A stretch of DNA of 64,000 nt from Gigantopelta aegis. Its lineage: Eukaryota; Mollusca; Gastropoda; Neomphalida; Peltospiridae. The notes beneath the pieces were generated by a model, which searched no databases, was not told the origin of the DNA, and was given only the letters and a program-made list of their open reading frames with translations. The DNA is taken from contig NC_054708.1 of NCBI RefSeq assembly GCF_016097555.1, positions 25,176,987 through 25,240,986 on the forward strand. The letters are read 5' to 3'. Of the stretch, positions 10,713-23,023 are shown one piece after another. The translations under genes and the position numbers were made by a program. Positions within the stretch are counted from its first letter, which is position 1, and every line of letters starts with the position of its first letter.

Positions 10713-12950
10713 TCAATACAACAGGTTATTAACTACTCTTCAAAACAAGTTGGCAAACTCGTGCAGACCACTCCATATGTGATCGCAGTAACATCTGAAC
10801 AAGAAACTAACCAGCCAGCCCAAGCCTATATACCAAACAGGATAGGACCATTAATTACCAACTTCTCTCTTTTTCAGCCGCCTAAAGGTCCAAGCCAGCC
10901 ATCCACAACCAGAATACCCACATATATATATACCGCACATTTTCATGTATTTCGCACCATGCACTTAGTAATGAATAAAACTAGCAGACGCGGTAAGTCA
11001 CCTAGGGCACTGAAAGACATCTAGAGAACAGAACATAGAAGACCGACCAAGTAAGATCAATATAGTTAAGGGCGCTAGCCCACAAACAAATTAGTATACA
11101 GTTACCAATAGATAGCGATAATCACTCTGTTGAATTTGCGGGGGAGGGAAACCAAATTAAGAAAGCCACTACTACCTAGCATGCCAGAAAGGACGACTGT
11201 GATGTATGTGAATTCATTACTAACCAACTAACTTTCTCCCTTCTCTCTCTCTTTCATTGTGTGATAAAATAATATGCTATGCACTAGGCTTTTTAATCAA
11301 CACACATACTACAAGGGCGTGCCCTTCAAATTAGATAAGTAGAATAGACTAATCCCCCCCCCCCCCCCCCAGCCACTGTGTTAACCAAGCTACACAGAGG
11401 CAGGGGGGGAGGGGTGGTCATGATGACCGTTGGATACACTAGAATAGGGACGTAAGGCAATAGGTACAACCTAAACACCAAAACTAGGATTACACACAGA
11501 CAGCATGCTCACCGCAACAGCACACAGGATGCATTGACTAATGATAACAATGCATCCGCCCAACATTAATGGCCCAACACGTGCTCAAATAAGGAACCGG
11601 ACAAAAGAAGACCGGTTCCGAGTACACAATTGCAACACAACCGGGGAAGGCCGAACAAAAGAATATCGGCCGCCCCCACCCCAATAACCCAAAATACTTG
11701 CTGCTGGAATGTACTTGGTGTCACTGAGGAGCAAACTGAAGACCAAATCAACACCTGCGCTTCGACCACCCCGGAACAAATTGCCTTGCCTACCAGTGTC
11801 TACACAAAATTGCACGAGTCTCCTCTGGGCTGTCATGCCACGACCTGAATAGGTCAGGTCCTTCTGAGGACCCTATGGACAGCCTAGGGAGACAACCAGC
11901 ATCATAAAGGTCGATAAATAACGAGCTACTCTCGAACCACTAACGAGCTACACTCGAATTCAAAACTATACTAGCTCAAACATTTACCTTTCGACCGACC
12001 GTTCAAAATTGCGCCAAAATTACTCAACAAAATTGCGCACCTTTTCTCTTTGGTTTAAATCGCTCCACTCAAAATTCCATAGCACCACCATCCCATCCGC
12101 CTGCTACCGATTCAATCGGACTGCTGGTGCTCCCTTGCACCTGCCAGTGCAGACGGTCCTCCTCCTTCCCCCCCCCCCCCCCCCCACCTTTCCTGTCTTG
12201 GACAGAGAGGCCGGCCAAGGCCGGCACCTGTGCCCACGACAGGCGTGCGCTACAACAGCTTGCTCTGAACGTGCACGTAAAACCCTTTGACCTTGACCTT
12301 GACCTAGCGCCGGTCAGTGAAGCCACAAACGTTTATCACGGGTACATGGGTGTATTTTTATGTTTACAAACTAAACAATTATTTTAGCAAAGTTACAAAA
12401 CGAATTATAACGGCTTCACTCATTTTTATAAGATTATTTAAAAGTAATTTTTGGTTAGATTACATGTCCTAATCAGTAATAACGGAGTTCTTACCGTTTG
12501 ACAGTTCTATTTATAGGACTAAATTCGACACGTAAAGTAAATAACAGTACACACAGAAAAAGTTGTTGTATACCAAAACAAGCATTGAAATTATAGAATG
12601 CAGTTTAGAAGATTGACATTAAATACTAATGAACATTTGTTGTTCAAATCCTTAAACACAGAAATGATTATTTAGAAAAGAAAGAAGTATAAAGAAAGGG
12701 ATAAAATACACGTTTGGTATAAAAATAGCATGCAAATTTGCATATTGGGGAAACAACTTCAGTAGTATAGTTTGAAGTAGCTCAGTGTTATTAATTAGTG
12801 ATAGTGTTGAAATTAGAATTAGTTATACAGAATAAGAAACACTGTTGAGAATACACCAAGATTGAAATATATTGTTTGTGCAGAAATAAATAAACAAATA
12901 TTATTTATTTACATCTTGTTTGGTTACTCATTTGCCTTTCAAATCCTGAC
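10713..12950. other. Intergenic stretch, no supported gene
   Basis: Open frames here are short and unlike known domains. It holds C-runs at 11354-11370 and 12170-12185, CT-rich sequence near 11240 and a CCTTGACCTTGACC short repeat near 12290. Confidence 0.5.
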
Positions 12951-13009
12951 AAAATGAATTATTATTTCTCTAATGAGAGTTGCTATGAATGTATGGCCAC
13001 GGTCGTTAC

Positions 13010-13400
13010 AATATATGTTCCAAGCACAAGGCTACTTGACACGGTGGTAGTACATCAAATAAAATTGTATACATTTTTAGCCCAGATGAAACTATTTTTT
13101 TTTACAACCAACACACTCACATTTATAACCAATCACAGGACTTGTGGTGTTAACTTCTCTATCAAAAGTTTGGTGCACCTCGAACTTCGACCAAGCCGGA
13201 AATTAATTGGTTTAATGCTACCTATACAGATAACATACATTTTTCAAAAGGTGGCTAATCATGTATTTTTATGACAACCAGGATCTGGTGTCTTCTGACT
13301 TAAACTGACAACCTCACTGAAACTGTTGTTTCTAGAGTGCAACCTAATTTAATGTACACCTCACAAAGCATAGGTATTTTGTACAGTTTTGTACAAATGC
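13010..13400 (+). repeat. Dispersed repeat family, copy 1
   Basis: Strings such as caagcacaaggctacttgac, accaacacactcacattta and ggtgcacctcgaacttcg recur inverted at 34170-34700, and the first part again at 26900-26970. The copies differ in length and the family has no visible coding capacity. Confidence 0.7.
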
Positions 13401-13524
13401 AATATCATGAATATGTCATATTTGAAAAAAATAAAATTAAATTAAATAATACTCCTGAAGATATTTACTGTCAGATGTGTGTGTGCTCAGCTAGAGACAA
13501 CATGGATATTCAGAGTACATCAAC

Positions 13525-13715
13525 TCACAGGCACTTGAAACAGATTAGTATACATGAATTTGAATGAATAAAATTCAAAATTTGTTGTATATCGGTAAAT
13601 TTGATATATTTGTGCAATATTTTGCTCATACTCTCTTCATACATGACAAATTTATTGCCACTTACTAGTAATGTGTATTGACATATACCAAAAATTTCGA
13701 TCCCTACTCTATAAA
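13525..13715 (+). repeat. Inverted repeat 1, left arm
   Basis: The arm from caggcacttg (13528) to catataccaaaa (about 13690) matches the reverse complement of 16790-16970 along nearly its whole length with small gaps. Shared strings include gtggcaataaatttgt and accgatatacaacaaa. Confidence 0.8.
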
Positions 13716-14296
13716 AGATATATAGTTAGGTACCGCAGACCAAACAAATATTTGAATTTTTTTTTTTCTTTATGGTCATAGTTTCATTAAATATGTTGCT
13801 CTTATTGAAAAAACATCACTATATTATCCAAATGAAGCAAAATAAAGTCGTAGTAGCCTTGTACTTCTGTGACCAAACATGGCCGACATGACGATTTTAA
13901 TTGTCATTTACGTCCACTTTTGTAAACCAAAAAATAACAGAGAAATTTCTGTTGTAAGCTTATAGATGTTACAAGCAGTTATCAATGTTGCATCTCTGAA
14001 AATTTCAAGTGAAAATATAAAGGGTTACTATTATTTCTGATAACATATGTATTCTTGGGGTAGGTTCGAAACCGCTCCAAAATGACAAAAACACACAGAA
14101 ATCTTGGAATACGTAATTTAATGACGTAATAATTGATGCAAATGTTACATCAGAATAACATTTTCAGTTCACATTTATTTACGCTGATACAATAATGTAC
14201 ATCTAGACCAATAATAAAAAGGAAAACATAAAGGTTTAGATCGCAGATGGAAAGTGGATACACGTTACATAAAAAATAAGCTTCTTGTTTCAAAAT

Positions 14297-14369
<73 letters not shown>

Positions 14370-16789
14370 TATACTCATAATAATATTGAATACTTGAAGA
14401 TTTCAATAAAAGATGCAATAAAACTTATCATATGTACCAGTCTTTTAACTCAAACCAGTAAAAACCTATCACACGACGAATGACAATGATTGGCCAATAT
14501 GTTTAATCAATTTCTTACATAAATATTTACATACTTTACACCTTCAATATCATTATTAGAAACAAAGCAATGTAAGTAGCCATATTTCACCTTTGAAAGG
14601 AATGTCCAAACACTCGTACAATATCAGAAAGGTAAATTTCTATCCAGAAAAAATATCCCCAAAACATATTTTAGCAGCTGAAACACTTAAGGCATGAGAC
14701 AGCAGTCACACATGTGTGCTAAATAATTTACTAAATGCAGCTATGATTATTTTGGTTCAATAAAGTGCTTTATAAAAACAAATTCAAACAATGAATTATT
14801 ATAAATATAACTATATACCACTTTGAATTATAATAAAAACAATTATGGCTAGATCTACCAAATTTAGCATCCATGAAAGAGTATTAGTCTAAATTTGTTG
14901 ATGAATTATTGTCACACACTTCATTTCTGTTCCAGGTTCTGTCACAGTTGGAAACAGAAAACATAACAGCATCAAGCTTGAAGTATAATTGAATCTACTG
15001 AAAGTTGTCTCATAACCACGTGTACTCTCCCACTCCGTTTCCATTTCAGGTTTCTCCATAGACGCACAGAGACTACAAATTTCCTGGAATAAAGAAAAAT
15101 ACCCATTATGACCATGGCTATTTATCTTTTTGTTTCAAATATTGTAATTAGTTTGACATAATATTTGTAAATAGAAATATTCATTACATCAGATGAAACA
15201 CACCTTCAAATGTTTTTTCTGTATGTAGTTATTTTCACCTGTACAAATGGTTACCAATAGTGCCACCTCACATATGCCAATTTTAAGCAGAAACTTAATG
15301 TTCAGCAGAGTTCTTCATTAAATAAAAATATGATTACCAGCATTAATAGAATTAAATCGTGAGACGTTACCTTTTTTCTTATTTATAAATAGACTGAGAC
15401 TTCAATTGAGGATTTTATTGGAATGTGTACAACTATTTTGCACATAAATGTAGAGGTAGATACGGTAACTGTGAGAGTAACATACACTGTCATAATCTAA
15501 TATTACGTGTACTTCTTAGATCAGAACGTGTCATTGTGGGATCATCTGTTAGTCCTTAGCTGATGCGGAAGTATTCGCAACTGTAATATTGATTAGAAAA
15601 AAAAACAATTATTACAGAGAACATTTTGTTTTTAAACTGTTTATTAGTGACAGTGCTATCAATTTAAGAATTGATTAGCAACTACTATTTAATGTTTTAG
15701 CATTGTATAGCTATATATCTGAAACTTGCAGAGTCGATCGTGATGCTATACAAATGTTCCCTGTATTAAATATGCAAATCTCATCTACTTTACACTTTAG
15801 TATCTTTTACAAATAATTAATTCTTTACCATTTTTAACAGTACTTAATATTCATTGATGAAGTGATGAAAAAGTATAATTATACTTAGAATTTAATGTTA
15901 CTTGGTTACCAAAAAATTGAAGTTTGTGTCACAATGTGAGAAGTTATGGTACCTGAAACATTTTCTTTAAAAAATGTATTTATAAATATAACAGACTTAA
16001 AAAGTAAAAATTCTCTGTATTATACTTAATAATTTATTTCCATTGCATTAATACTATTCTTTTGTATAAAACTGATCCAGTCATATGCTAAACTCATTCA
16101 AATTATTTACATGAAAATAGATTTACATGTCTATATTTGAACAGTTATGCATTATCAAAATGTTTTTTAAAATCAACTTCAGCTATCAGAAACTGCTGAA
16201 TCATCGTGATAAGCAAAACATTATTTTAAGTTATTTTTAATTCAATATGCATTGTCTTCTAAAAATAACTCTTCAGTATGATATATATTCTACCCAAAAA
16301 GTTAATAATGGGTGGATAAATAATGACAAAGCATCAAATACGTTTAATTTTATCAAAATGTGTCCCTGCTGTGAAGTTCTGTATTTTCGCTTTTGCGGGT
16401 CAGCGGTTCAGAGTTACCTCCCTTGAAATATTTTCGATGTCGAATTAAACTAAATTGCTTCCTTTTTTTTAAATTACCAAAAAATTTTGTTTATGCTGTT
16501 TTATTATATTACTATATATATATATATATCAATATATCAGTGAAATCGCCCTTTTTGGGGCAAAATAAGACGTATTCAAAGTTTCACTTGCCTCAAAAAA
16601 ATTCTTTTTGTAGTCGTTCAACTTCGGAAACAGGATATACATCAATCGGAAGGTGTGTACTTGTCATAACAACAAAAAAACCGTGCAAAATCGTCATCAA
16701 AATAAGCGTATGCTGGCCTTGAACAACACTACCAATTGTGAACCAAACTCGTGACATTTTGGAATATGGGCGCAGCGGCTGCGGTCGCT
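13716..16789. other. Spacer between inverted-repeat arms, no supported gene
   Basis: AT-rich sequence with a poly-A plus AT-dinucleotide tract at about 14302-14363. No transposase-like frame was found on either strand. Confidence 0.5.
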
Positions 16790-16970
16790 AATATAGTAGG
16801 CTGGTCGAAAGTTTTGGTATATGTCAATACACGTTAAGTGGCAATAAATTTGTTATGTATGAAGAGAGTAGGCTATAAGCAAACTATTGGGGAAATATAT
16901 CAAGTTTACCGATATACAACAAATGAATTTTATTCATGTATGCCTACTAATTTGTGTCAAGTGCCTGTGT
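16790..16970 (-). repeat. Inverted repeat 1, right arm
   Basis: Reverse-complement partner of 13525-13715. It ends 25 bp before the left arm of inverted repeat 2. Confidence 0.8.
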
Positions 16971-16994
16971 AACCTACCTGAGAATTTAGTATCC

Positions 16995-17199
16995 CACTTA
17001 AAGGATTTGTGAACAGCGTCTAAATATTGTAACTGTGTAAATATATGATGCCAAATATGACTAAAAAAATAATTTACAAAATATATAAAAATTATTTCAC
17101 TACTTAAAAGCAGTACAATTCGTAATTCTGACATCGTTGGGAAATATGCATATTTTACCGGCAAAGATCGGCAATTTCCGTGATGACGTCAGAGACGCT
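16995..17199 (+). repeat. Inverted repeat 2, left arm (upstream of THAP exon)
   Basis: The outer ~21 bases (aaaggatttgtgaacag core) and inner 16 bases (tgacgtcagagacgct) match 18335-18540 in inverted orientation. The arms have nearly equal lengths (205 and 206 bp), although their middles are diverged. The inner end contains TGACGTCA, a CRE-type palindrome. Confidence 0.6.
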
Positions 17200-17301
17200 G
17201 TCCAACCGTGAACCGCTATTCAGTAGCCTATTGTTTGCCATTACAAAAGCGTGCTTTCTTCGAACAACACTGAGTTAAATTACGGAATTATCCTTTATAA
17301 T

Positions 17302-17706
17302 ATGGTTTATTGTGTGGCATGGGGATGTCAAAACCAATCAAAAAAGGGATCAGGAATCAGCTTTTTTAGGTTTCCGCCGGAAGGTGATTCTAGAAGGAAC
17401 ATTTGGATCCATCGGTGTCAGAGAGGTGAGAAGGGATGGACACCAAAATGTACAAGTCAGTTGTGTTCGGCACATTTCGAAAAGGATGCTTTCGCTCGGG
17501 ACCCGGTTGAAATGGCTAAGATGGGATACAGCAATGCAAGAATCTCGTTAAAAGGCACTGCTGTCCCGACTGTATTTACCAACAGGGAGTTTGTTGAAAA
17601 TTCGGTAGAGATGCCGATTCGCCGCCCTAGGTCCGCTTTTCAGAAAAGACGCAATGCCGAGGTAAAACATTCATTAGGCCCTAGCCAAATGACTTCCACC
17701 AAATAG
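17302..17706 (+). CDS. THAP-domain protein (probably first exon)
   Basis: THAP domains are C2CH zinc fingers that bind DNA in nuclear regulators and in P-element transposases. From ATG 17302 the protein begins MVYCVAWGCQNQ and shows the full signature: Cys4 and Cys9, Cys55-x2-His58 (CSAHF), an aromatic-rich core (SFFRFPPEGD, W35) and the closing AVPTVF at residues 87-92. The open frame gives 134 residues to TAG 17704-17706. A splice donor (GAG|GTAAAA) at 17661/17662 falls after the domain, so the ORF is more likely exon 1 of a longer gene. The upstream in-frame ATG at 17251 is possible, but THAP proteins usually start a few residues before the first Cys. A TA microsatellite follows directly. 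Confidence 0.8.
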   Translation: MVYCVAWGCQNQSKKGSGISFFRFPPEGDSRRNIWIHRCQRGEKGWTPKCTSQLCSAHFEKDAFARDPVEMAKMGYSNARISLKGTAVPTVFTNREFVENSVEMPIRRPRSAFQKRRNAEVKHSLGPSQMTSTK

Positions 17707-17724
17707 TTTTACAACCAGCAAACG

Positions 17725-17732
<8 letters not shown>

Positions 17733-17803
<71 letters not shown>
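17733..17803. repeat. (TA)n microsatellite
   Basis: About 35 TA units just downstream of the THAP ORF. Confidence 0.95.
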
Positions 17804-17805
<2 letters not shown>

Positions 17806-18098
17806 GTACTTGTTTTTTGGCTAAAAACCCTCCCCTAAAATAAAACAAATAAAATCCCCATGTCCAAATAGCACGATCCTGTACCGTAAAACATATCGCC
17901 ATACATTGTATTTTTGCAAAATGCATTCTAAGCGAAAATTTCTGACATCCCATTACAAGATTGTGGAAAAACAGTACATTTCTTTTTTTATAGAAATACG
18001 ATAATTTACTGCAACAAAATATACATGACGTACATGGCCTTGTAGAAATAAGTAGTTAATTAGAACGTCATTAAAAATAATAATAATAATAATAATTC

Positions 18099-18257
18099 CT
18101 ACCAGTTTATGTTTCCAACACGGTTTTCCATAATGTCGTTGGTTTCGTGCTCGCTATCACTTTCATCTTCGCTCTCAACAGCTCGTTCGTGGGCCAAAGG
18201 CTCGAACTGGTACGGCTGTATGTCCAGGTAAAAGTTTTCTTCCCACCGTTTTGCCAT
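18099..18257 (-). CDS. Short exon resembling the N-terminus of P2X7-type-domain proteins
   Basis: On the minus strand an ATG at 18257 opens 52 residues beginning MAKRWEENFYLDIQPYQFEP, followed by an acidic run (VESEDESDSEHETND). The PYQFEP-plus-acidic pattern is one I associate with the start of invertebrate proteins that carry a P2X7-type Cys-rich domain; that Cys-rich part is not seen here. The frame ends at TAG 18099, but a GT donor (CTG|GTAGGA at about 18101) overlaps the stop, so this is probably a first exon. It points toward the THAP exon (convergent). The function is unknown and the family call is from memory of sequence character. Confidence 0.5.
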   Translation of the reverse strand: MAKRWEENFYLDIQPYQFEPLAHERAVESEDESDSEHETNDIMENRVGNINW

Positions 18258-18334
18258 TCAGAAATAATCGCGGAAATTAAAGTGAAACTAACACACGCGT
18301 ACGAACTGGCTTCTCACTTCCTCTGGCTGGCAGT

Positions 18335-18540
18335 AGCGTCTCTGACGTCAGCAGACCACGTGACAGACCAGCTCATTAAAAGTCGGGAAGGATTTGGTAC
18401 TGCCTTATTATTTTGTTGTTTTAAGCTATTTACACTAAATTAAGAGTTAAAAAAAAAAAAAAATTGTTTTTAGACTTATAGTATGGCAATGCAGAACAAA
18501 ATGACAACGTTTTGTGGTCTGTTCACAAATCCTTTAAATG
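18335..18540 (-). repeat. Inverted repeat 2, right arm (upstream of the minus-strand exon)
   Basis: Partner of 16995-17199. The 16-bp inner end, agcgtctctgacgtca, is the exact reverse complement of 17184-17199. Confidence 0.6.
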
Positions 18541-18914
18541 AAATTCATAAATAACATCATAACAAACTTGGACGACAATGTCCTCGTTTCCAGTCTATTG
18601 CTACATCACAACCAAAATCACGGAATTTATGATATTAGCAATCAAACGGATATAATTAGCAAAAAGATTTGCTGCATTTATTTTTGTGTAATTTGGACAT
18701 AAATTAATATTTAGCAGTAATCGTATAAGTGTTTCTGACATTACTGATGATAAACCTACCTGTATCAATTTTCTGCAGATGTGAAATCAATACCTCAACT
18801 AAAATTTGAAATGAGAAAACATCCAACAAAAACAATAGCGACTTAGCGGTTCCCAGTCCATTGCTACGCCGCTATTGCTCCAGCGTAGCATTAGACTGGG
18901 TAGAAGTTGGGGAT

Positions 18915-18972
<58 letters not shown>

Positions 18973-19651
18973 ATTGTTATGGCATAGCATTAGACTGGGT
19001 ACGAGCTCGAAAATACCTTTACCAGAAAATGACGACTTACATTTTTTTAGTGAAAATTAAAAACGCAGGATTAAAAAAAAAAAAACAACGTTATATGGCA
19101 TCCCGGTGGGATATTTGGTTCTTGAAGTCTGGTATCGAAAATTAAATTCTGGTATCCCTGGGATATCGGGATACCGTCAATCTCGAACACTGATCAATCA
19201 GTATTACAAAAATACAATGTCTGAGGAAGGAAAAATCAACATGACTGCATCTGTATGAAGTAATGACTTAATGTCCTGCACATCACTGTTGGAGGGAAAT
19301 CCTGTATGCTGAGTGTGGGTATCTTCAATTTACCATGTGCGGGAATTTCAAATCCATCAGCTATGCCGATTTTCAAAATGGACCATCAAAACCATTGGCA
19401 GCCACCAATATTCCTGACTATATTTTATGTATACCCTTAGTTGGGAGGTTTTAAATATTTGTGATATCTGGAATTATCATGCAGCTTTCACATATTTTTT
19501 TTAATAGTATTAATTACTGAAAAAAACACCTGTTTTTAAATGACATAATTACCCGAACATCTATTTTATTGCATTATTTTCTAATCCGAAACTATTAAGA
19601 ATAATAATATTCTATCATGACATCTAATACGACATACTCCTCACGTTATAG
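18541..19651. other. Intergenic stretch with poly-G tract
   Basis: No gene was seen. A pure G tract of about 57 nt lies at 18915-18971, bracketed by two direct copies of tagcattagactgggta (18885 and 18988 region). Confidence 0.6.
18915..18971. repeat. Poly-G tract, ~57 nt
   Basis: Uninterrupted G run, able in principle to form quadruplexes and hard to assemble accurately. Confidence 0.95.
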
Positions 19652-19975
19652 GGGGCGGGACGTAGCCCAGTGGTAAAGCGCTCGCTTGATGGGCGGTCGG
19701 TTTGGGATCGATTCCGTCAGTGGACCCACTGGGCCGTTTCTCGCTGCAGTCAGTGTACCACGACTGGTACATCAAAGGCCGTGGTATGTGCTATTCTGTC
19801 TATGGGATGATGCATATAAAAAAATCCCTTATTGCTAATCGAAAAGAGTAGCCCATGAAATGGCAACAGCGGGTTCCCTCCCTCAATATCGCTGTGGTCC
19901 TTAACTATATTTCCGACGTCATATAACCGTAAATAAAATGCGTTGAGTGCATCGTTAAATAAACCATTTTATTCC
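19652..19975 (+). mobile_element. tRNA-derived SINE, near full length
   Basis: Pol III A box-like tagcccagtggtaaagcg (19663) and B box-like gggatcgattcc (19704) are followed by the family body (accacgactggta, gccgtggtatgtgct, catataaa) and a tail with accgtaaataaaatgcgttg and gtcgttaaa-type end. The same body and tail recur at 57316-57640. Confidence 0.85.
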
Positions 19976-21292
19976 TTCCTTTTTTCTCACCTGGTAATGA
20001 AATAAATTGGTTATCAGTAATTTATTTGATATAGCCTAATGCATTTGTGTCAATCATAACTTTGTCAAGGAATACTTAATCAAGGTTTTTGGACAGGTAA
20101 CGATATCTAATGCGCATTATTGCTTGATATCAACAAGTATATTGGTATATTTAATTAATAAAACGGTGAACATGTGACGACTATTACATATAACGGGCGC
20201 AGCCATTTGGTCCATCCTACTGAATCACAACCACTCATAAAATCACAAGCAAACAAATAATGTAACTGTACTCATTTTTCTTACCTGTATTTCTACTCTA
20301 TCAAAAAAAAAAAAAAAAAAAAAAAAATTAAAACAAAACCTCCACTCATTCATTCTTCTTTTTTTTTTTCATTTTCCTGCATTTCATCTTTGTTCCTCAT
20401 CTTCGGGTTGTTGGTTTTTTTTGTGGGTTTTTCTTCTTTTTCTTTTCTTTTTTTCTTTTCTCCTCAGATCAATACTTTCTCAGGCACGAGTAAAAAAATA
20501 ATAGGCCTATGTGCATATCTTTGAAAATATGTTTATGTATATATATGTATATTGATATGTACGTGAGTATGTCACAAACACCGTGTAAGTCAATGATTCA
20601 GGGCTCCTCATCATTGACAATGTCACATTGATCTGGGGCAATAATAAAAAAAGAAATAAAGTATATTATATTAAGCACAATCTGGATCGTAACTACTTTT
20701 GTTTTGTGATTTACTGTGCAACATGAAACAGAGAGGACAAACTACTAAACAATTTACCACCAGTCTCAACACTTACAGACATGGTATTTTATATATTAAG
20801 CAGAGCCGATTTATCCTAATAGCACATGTAGCACGTGCTACGGGCCCCGCGGTGATGTTTACATTTATTTTCCTAAGGTCATTTTCCCCCTCTCTTTGAT
20901 GGGGTTGTAAAATATATATCCTGGGAAGGGGTGCCCGTTTTTTATTTGTGTTACATGCCCCTCGGCCTGCTCTGATATTAAGCCGTCTAAAGCAGCTTTT
21001 TATACCTTTAACACATTAGCATAATTTTGTGGCGAAAAGATCCGAGAAGTCCCGACTTTGTTTTTAATGTTTGATGACGTCTTCCGAATGGTGACGTAAA
21101 GTCTTTGTACTGTTACATCACCAGGGTAACATATTGCAATTGTTGAACATGACGGTAGCCATGTACAGGTACCGTAGGTCGTAATTTATTAAATATAATA
21201 ATATATAGTAACTATTATTTTATTATTATTATTATTAACTCTATTGTTGCATGTATTAGTGTATATCTACACATTAATCAAAGATATATATA
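19976..21292. other. Intergenic stretch, no supported gene
   Basis: A/T-rich homopolymers and CT-rich sequence near 20340-20470; short open frames only. ATT microsatellite near 21215. Confidence 0.5.
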
Positions 21293-22787
21293 TACTCTTC
21301 AAAAAAAGAAACGCAAAAGGGTATAAATGGGTTATAACTCCGATTTTATGTTTCCTACCGGTTCATGCTTTGTGAATATAAGGTCATTGCATGTCCCAAA
21401 CACATTCCCACGGTTACATTCGATAAAAGGCAGCTACTGTACAATAAAGTTCCAAAATGTGAATATTCGCAAAAACGCAGCCACGTGCAAACCATGTCAC
21501 CACTGCACGTGCGTTGTCTGCACGTGCAACATAAACACCGACAGTATAAAAGTGCAGGGTGTTCGCTTGCCTGGCCTCTGTATCTGGCCGACAGTTGACA
21601 ATCCAGGACATGCCACGTCTCAGTGAACCGCAGAGAAACAATGCCATCGGCCGAATAGACGCAGGCGAATCCAGAACGGCCGTTGCCAGGGCATTCCATG
21701 TGTCCCCAAGCACCATCTCCAGACTGTGGGACCGTTACCAGCAACATGGATCAACACGTGACCTCCCTAGATCCGGTCGACCACGGGTCACTACCCCCGG
21801 GCAGGACCGCTACATCCGGGTACGCCACCTTCGGGAACGATTGACTACTGCCACCTCCACAGCCGCAGCAATACCAGGTTTGCGCAGGATATCCGACCAG
21901 ACCGTACGGAACCGCCTACGTGAGGTAGGAATTCGTGCCAGACGTCCAGTTCGAGGTGTCATCTTAACACCACAACACCGTCGACTCCGACTGCAGTGGT
22001 GCCAGATTCATCGACAATGGCCTCAACTGCGATGGAGACAGGTGTGGTTCAGTGACGAGTCCCGATTTCTGCTCCGACGTCATGATGGAAGATGTCGCGT
22101 GTATAGGCGTCGTGGTGAACGTTATGCGGCAAACTGCGTGCAGGAAGTGGACAGATTCGGCGGGGGTAGTGTCATGGTGTGGGCAGCCATCTCACACACT
22201 GGTAGAACTGACCTGGTCCACGTGCAGGGCAACCTGAATGCACAGGGCTACATTGACCAGATCCTCCGGCCACACATCGTTCCAGTTATGGCCAACGCCA
22301 ACGCAGTGTTCCAACATGACAACGCCAGGCCTCACACAGCACGTCTCACAACGGCTTTCCTACAGAACAACAACATTAATGTCCTTCCTTGGCCATCGAC
22401 ATCACCGGATTTGAACCGAATTGAGATTCTATGGGACGAGTTGGACCGACGCCTCCGACAGCGACAACCACAGCCCCAGACCCTGTCCGAGCTGGCAGCA
22501 GCCTTGCAGGCCGAGTGGGCCACCATCCCCCGGGACGTCATCCGTACTCTGGTTGCTTCAATGGGCAGGCGATGCCAGGCAGTTGTCAACACACGCGGAG
22601 GCCACACCCGGTATTGACTCCAGATGACCTTGACCTTGGTGGTGTGTCCTATCACGTACTCACAATGGACTAGAGTGAATTGTGAACAATCCTGCAACAT
22701 TTGGTAATTATCGGACTCACCATTCAATAATTAAATCAATTCTCCAAATGTTACGACAATGTGGTTTTGCGTTTCTTCTTTTGAAGA

Positions 22788-22790
<3 letters not shown>
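21293..22790 (+). mobile_element. Tc1-like (IS630-Tc1-mariner) transposon, apparently intact
   Basis: Terminal inverted repeats of 26 bp lie at 21293-21318 and 22765-22790, starting TACTCTTCAAAA and ending AAACGCAAAA. They differ at one position. TA dinucleotides flank both ends as expected for this superfamily, and the right end runs straight into a long TA microsatellite. The element is about 1.5 kb with a single uninterrupted transposase gene, so it could be autonomous. Confidence 0.9.
21610..22617 (+). CDS. Tc1-like DD34E transposase
   Basis: The enzyme cuts and pastes its element at TA sites. The ATG at 21610 gives 335 residues (MPRLSEPQRN...), the usual length; an ATG 51 nt upstream would add an atypical leader. 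A paired HTH region (about residues 10-110) holds the GRPR linker (about residue 56). The catalytic core shows FSDESRF (Asp149), HDNARPHTA (Asp237) and SPDLNRIEILW (Glu272), with 34 residues between the second Asp and Glu. The common NPIE is NRIE here. There are no stops or frameshifts, so the copy looks young. It sits alone between its inverted repeats. Confidence 0.92.
   Translation: MPRLSEPQRNNAIGRIDAGESRTAVARAFHVSPSTISRLWDRYQQHGSTRDLPRSGRPRVTTPGQDRYIRVRHLRERLTTATSTAAAIPGLRRISDQTVRNRLREVGIRARRPVRGVILTPQHRRLRLQWCQIHRQWPQLRWRQVWFSDESRFLLRRHDGRCRVYRRRGERYAANCVQEVDRFGGGSVMVWAAISHTGRTDLVHVQGNLNAQGYIDQILRPHIVPVMANANAVFQHDNARPHTARLTTAFLQNNNINVLPWPSTSPDLNRIEILWDELDRRLRQRQPQPQTLSELAAALQAEWATIPRDVIRTLVASMGRRCQAVVNTRGGHTRY

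Positions 22791-22856
<66 letters not shown>
22787..22856. repeat. (TA)n microsatellite at transposon end
   Basis: About 33 TA units directly after the right Tc1 terminal repeat; a shorter TA run precedes the left one. The target was probably a TA tract. Confidence 0.95.
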
Positions 22857-22860
<4 letters not shown>

Positions 22861-23023
22861 ATAATTAACTCATCCATTCATTCATTAATTTATACTTATT
22901 TGTGTATTGTCCTGGGCACACAACTCAGCTATCTGGGCTATCTGTCATGGACAGTTGGCTAATAATTAGTTGTTATTGGTTAATTTATTACTGGTTAGTG
23001 AGAAAAAAGTCAATGTAATGGTC

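Noticed and set aside
12715..12760. TATAAAAA followed by an ATGCAAATTTGCAT palindrome, promoter-like
   Set aside because: AT-rich context makes such motifs common, and no gene or snRNA follows.
14889..15083. Possible minus-strand terminal exon beginning EICSLCASMEKPEME
   Set aside because: It has an acceptor-like TTCCAG and 64 open codons, but no recognisable domain and no partner exon; too weak to call.
17732..17953. Ile/Tyr open frame
   Set aside because: Translation of the TA microsatellite.
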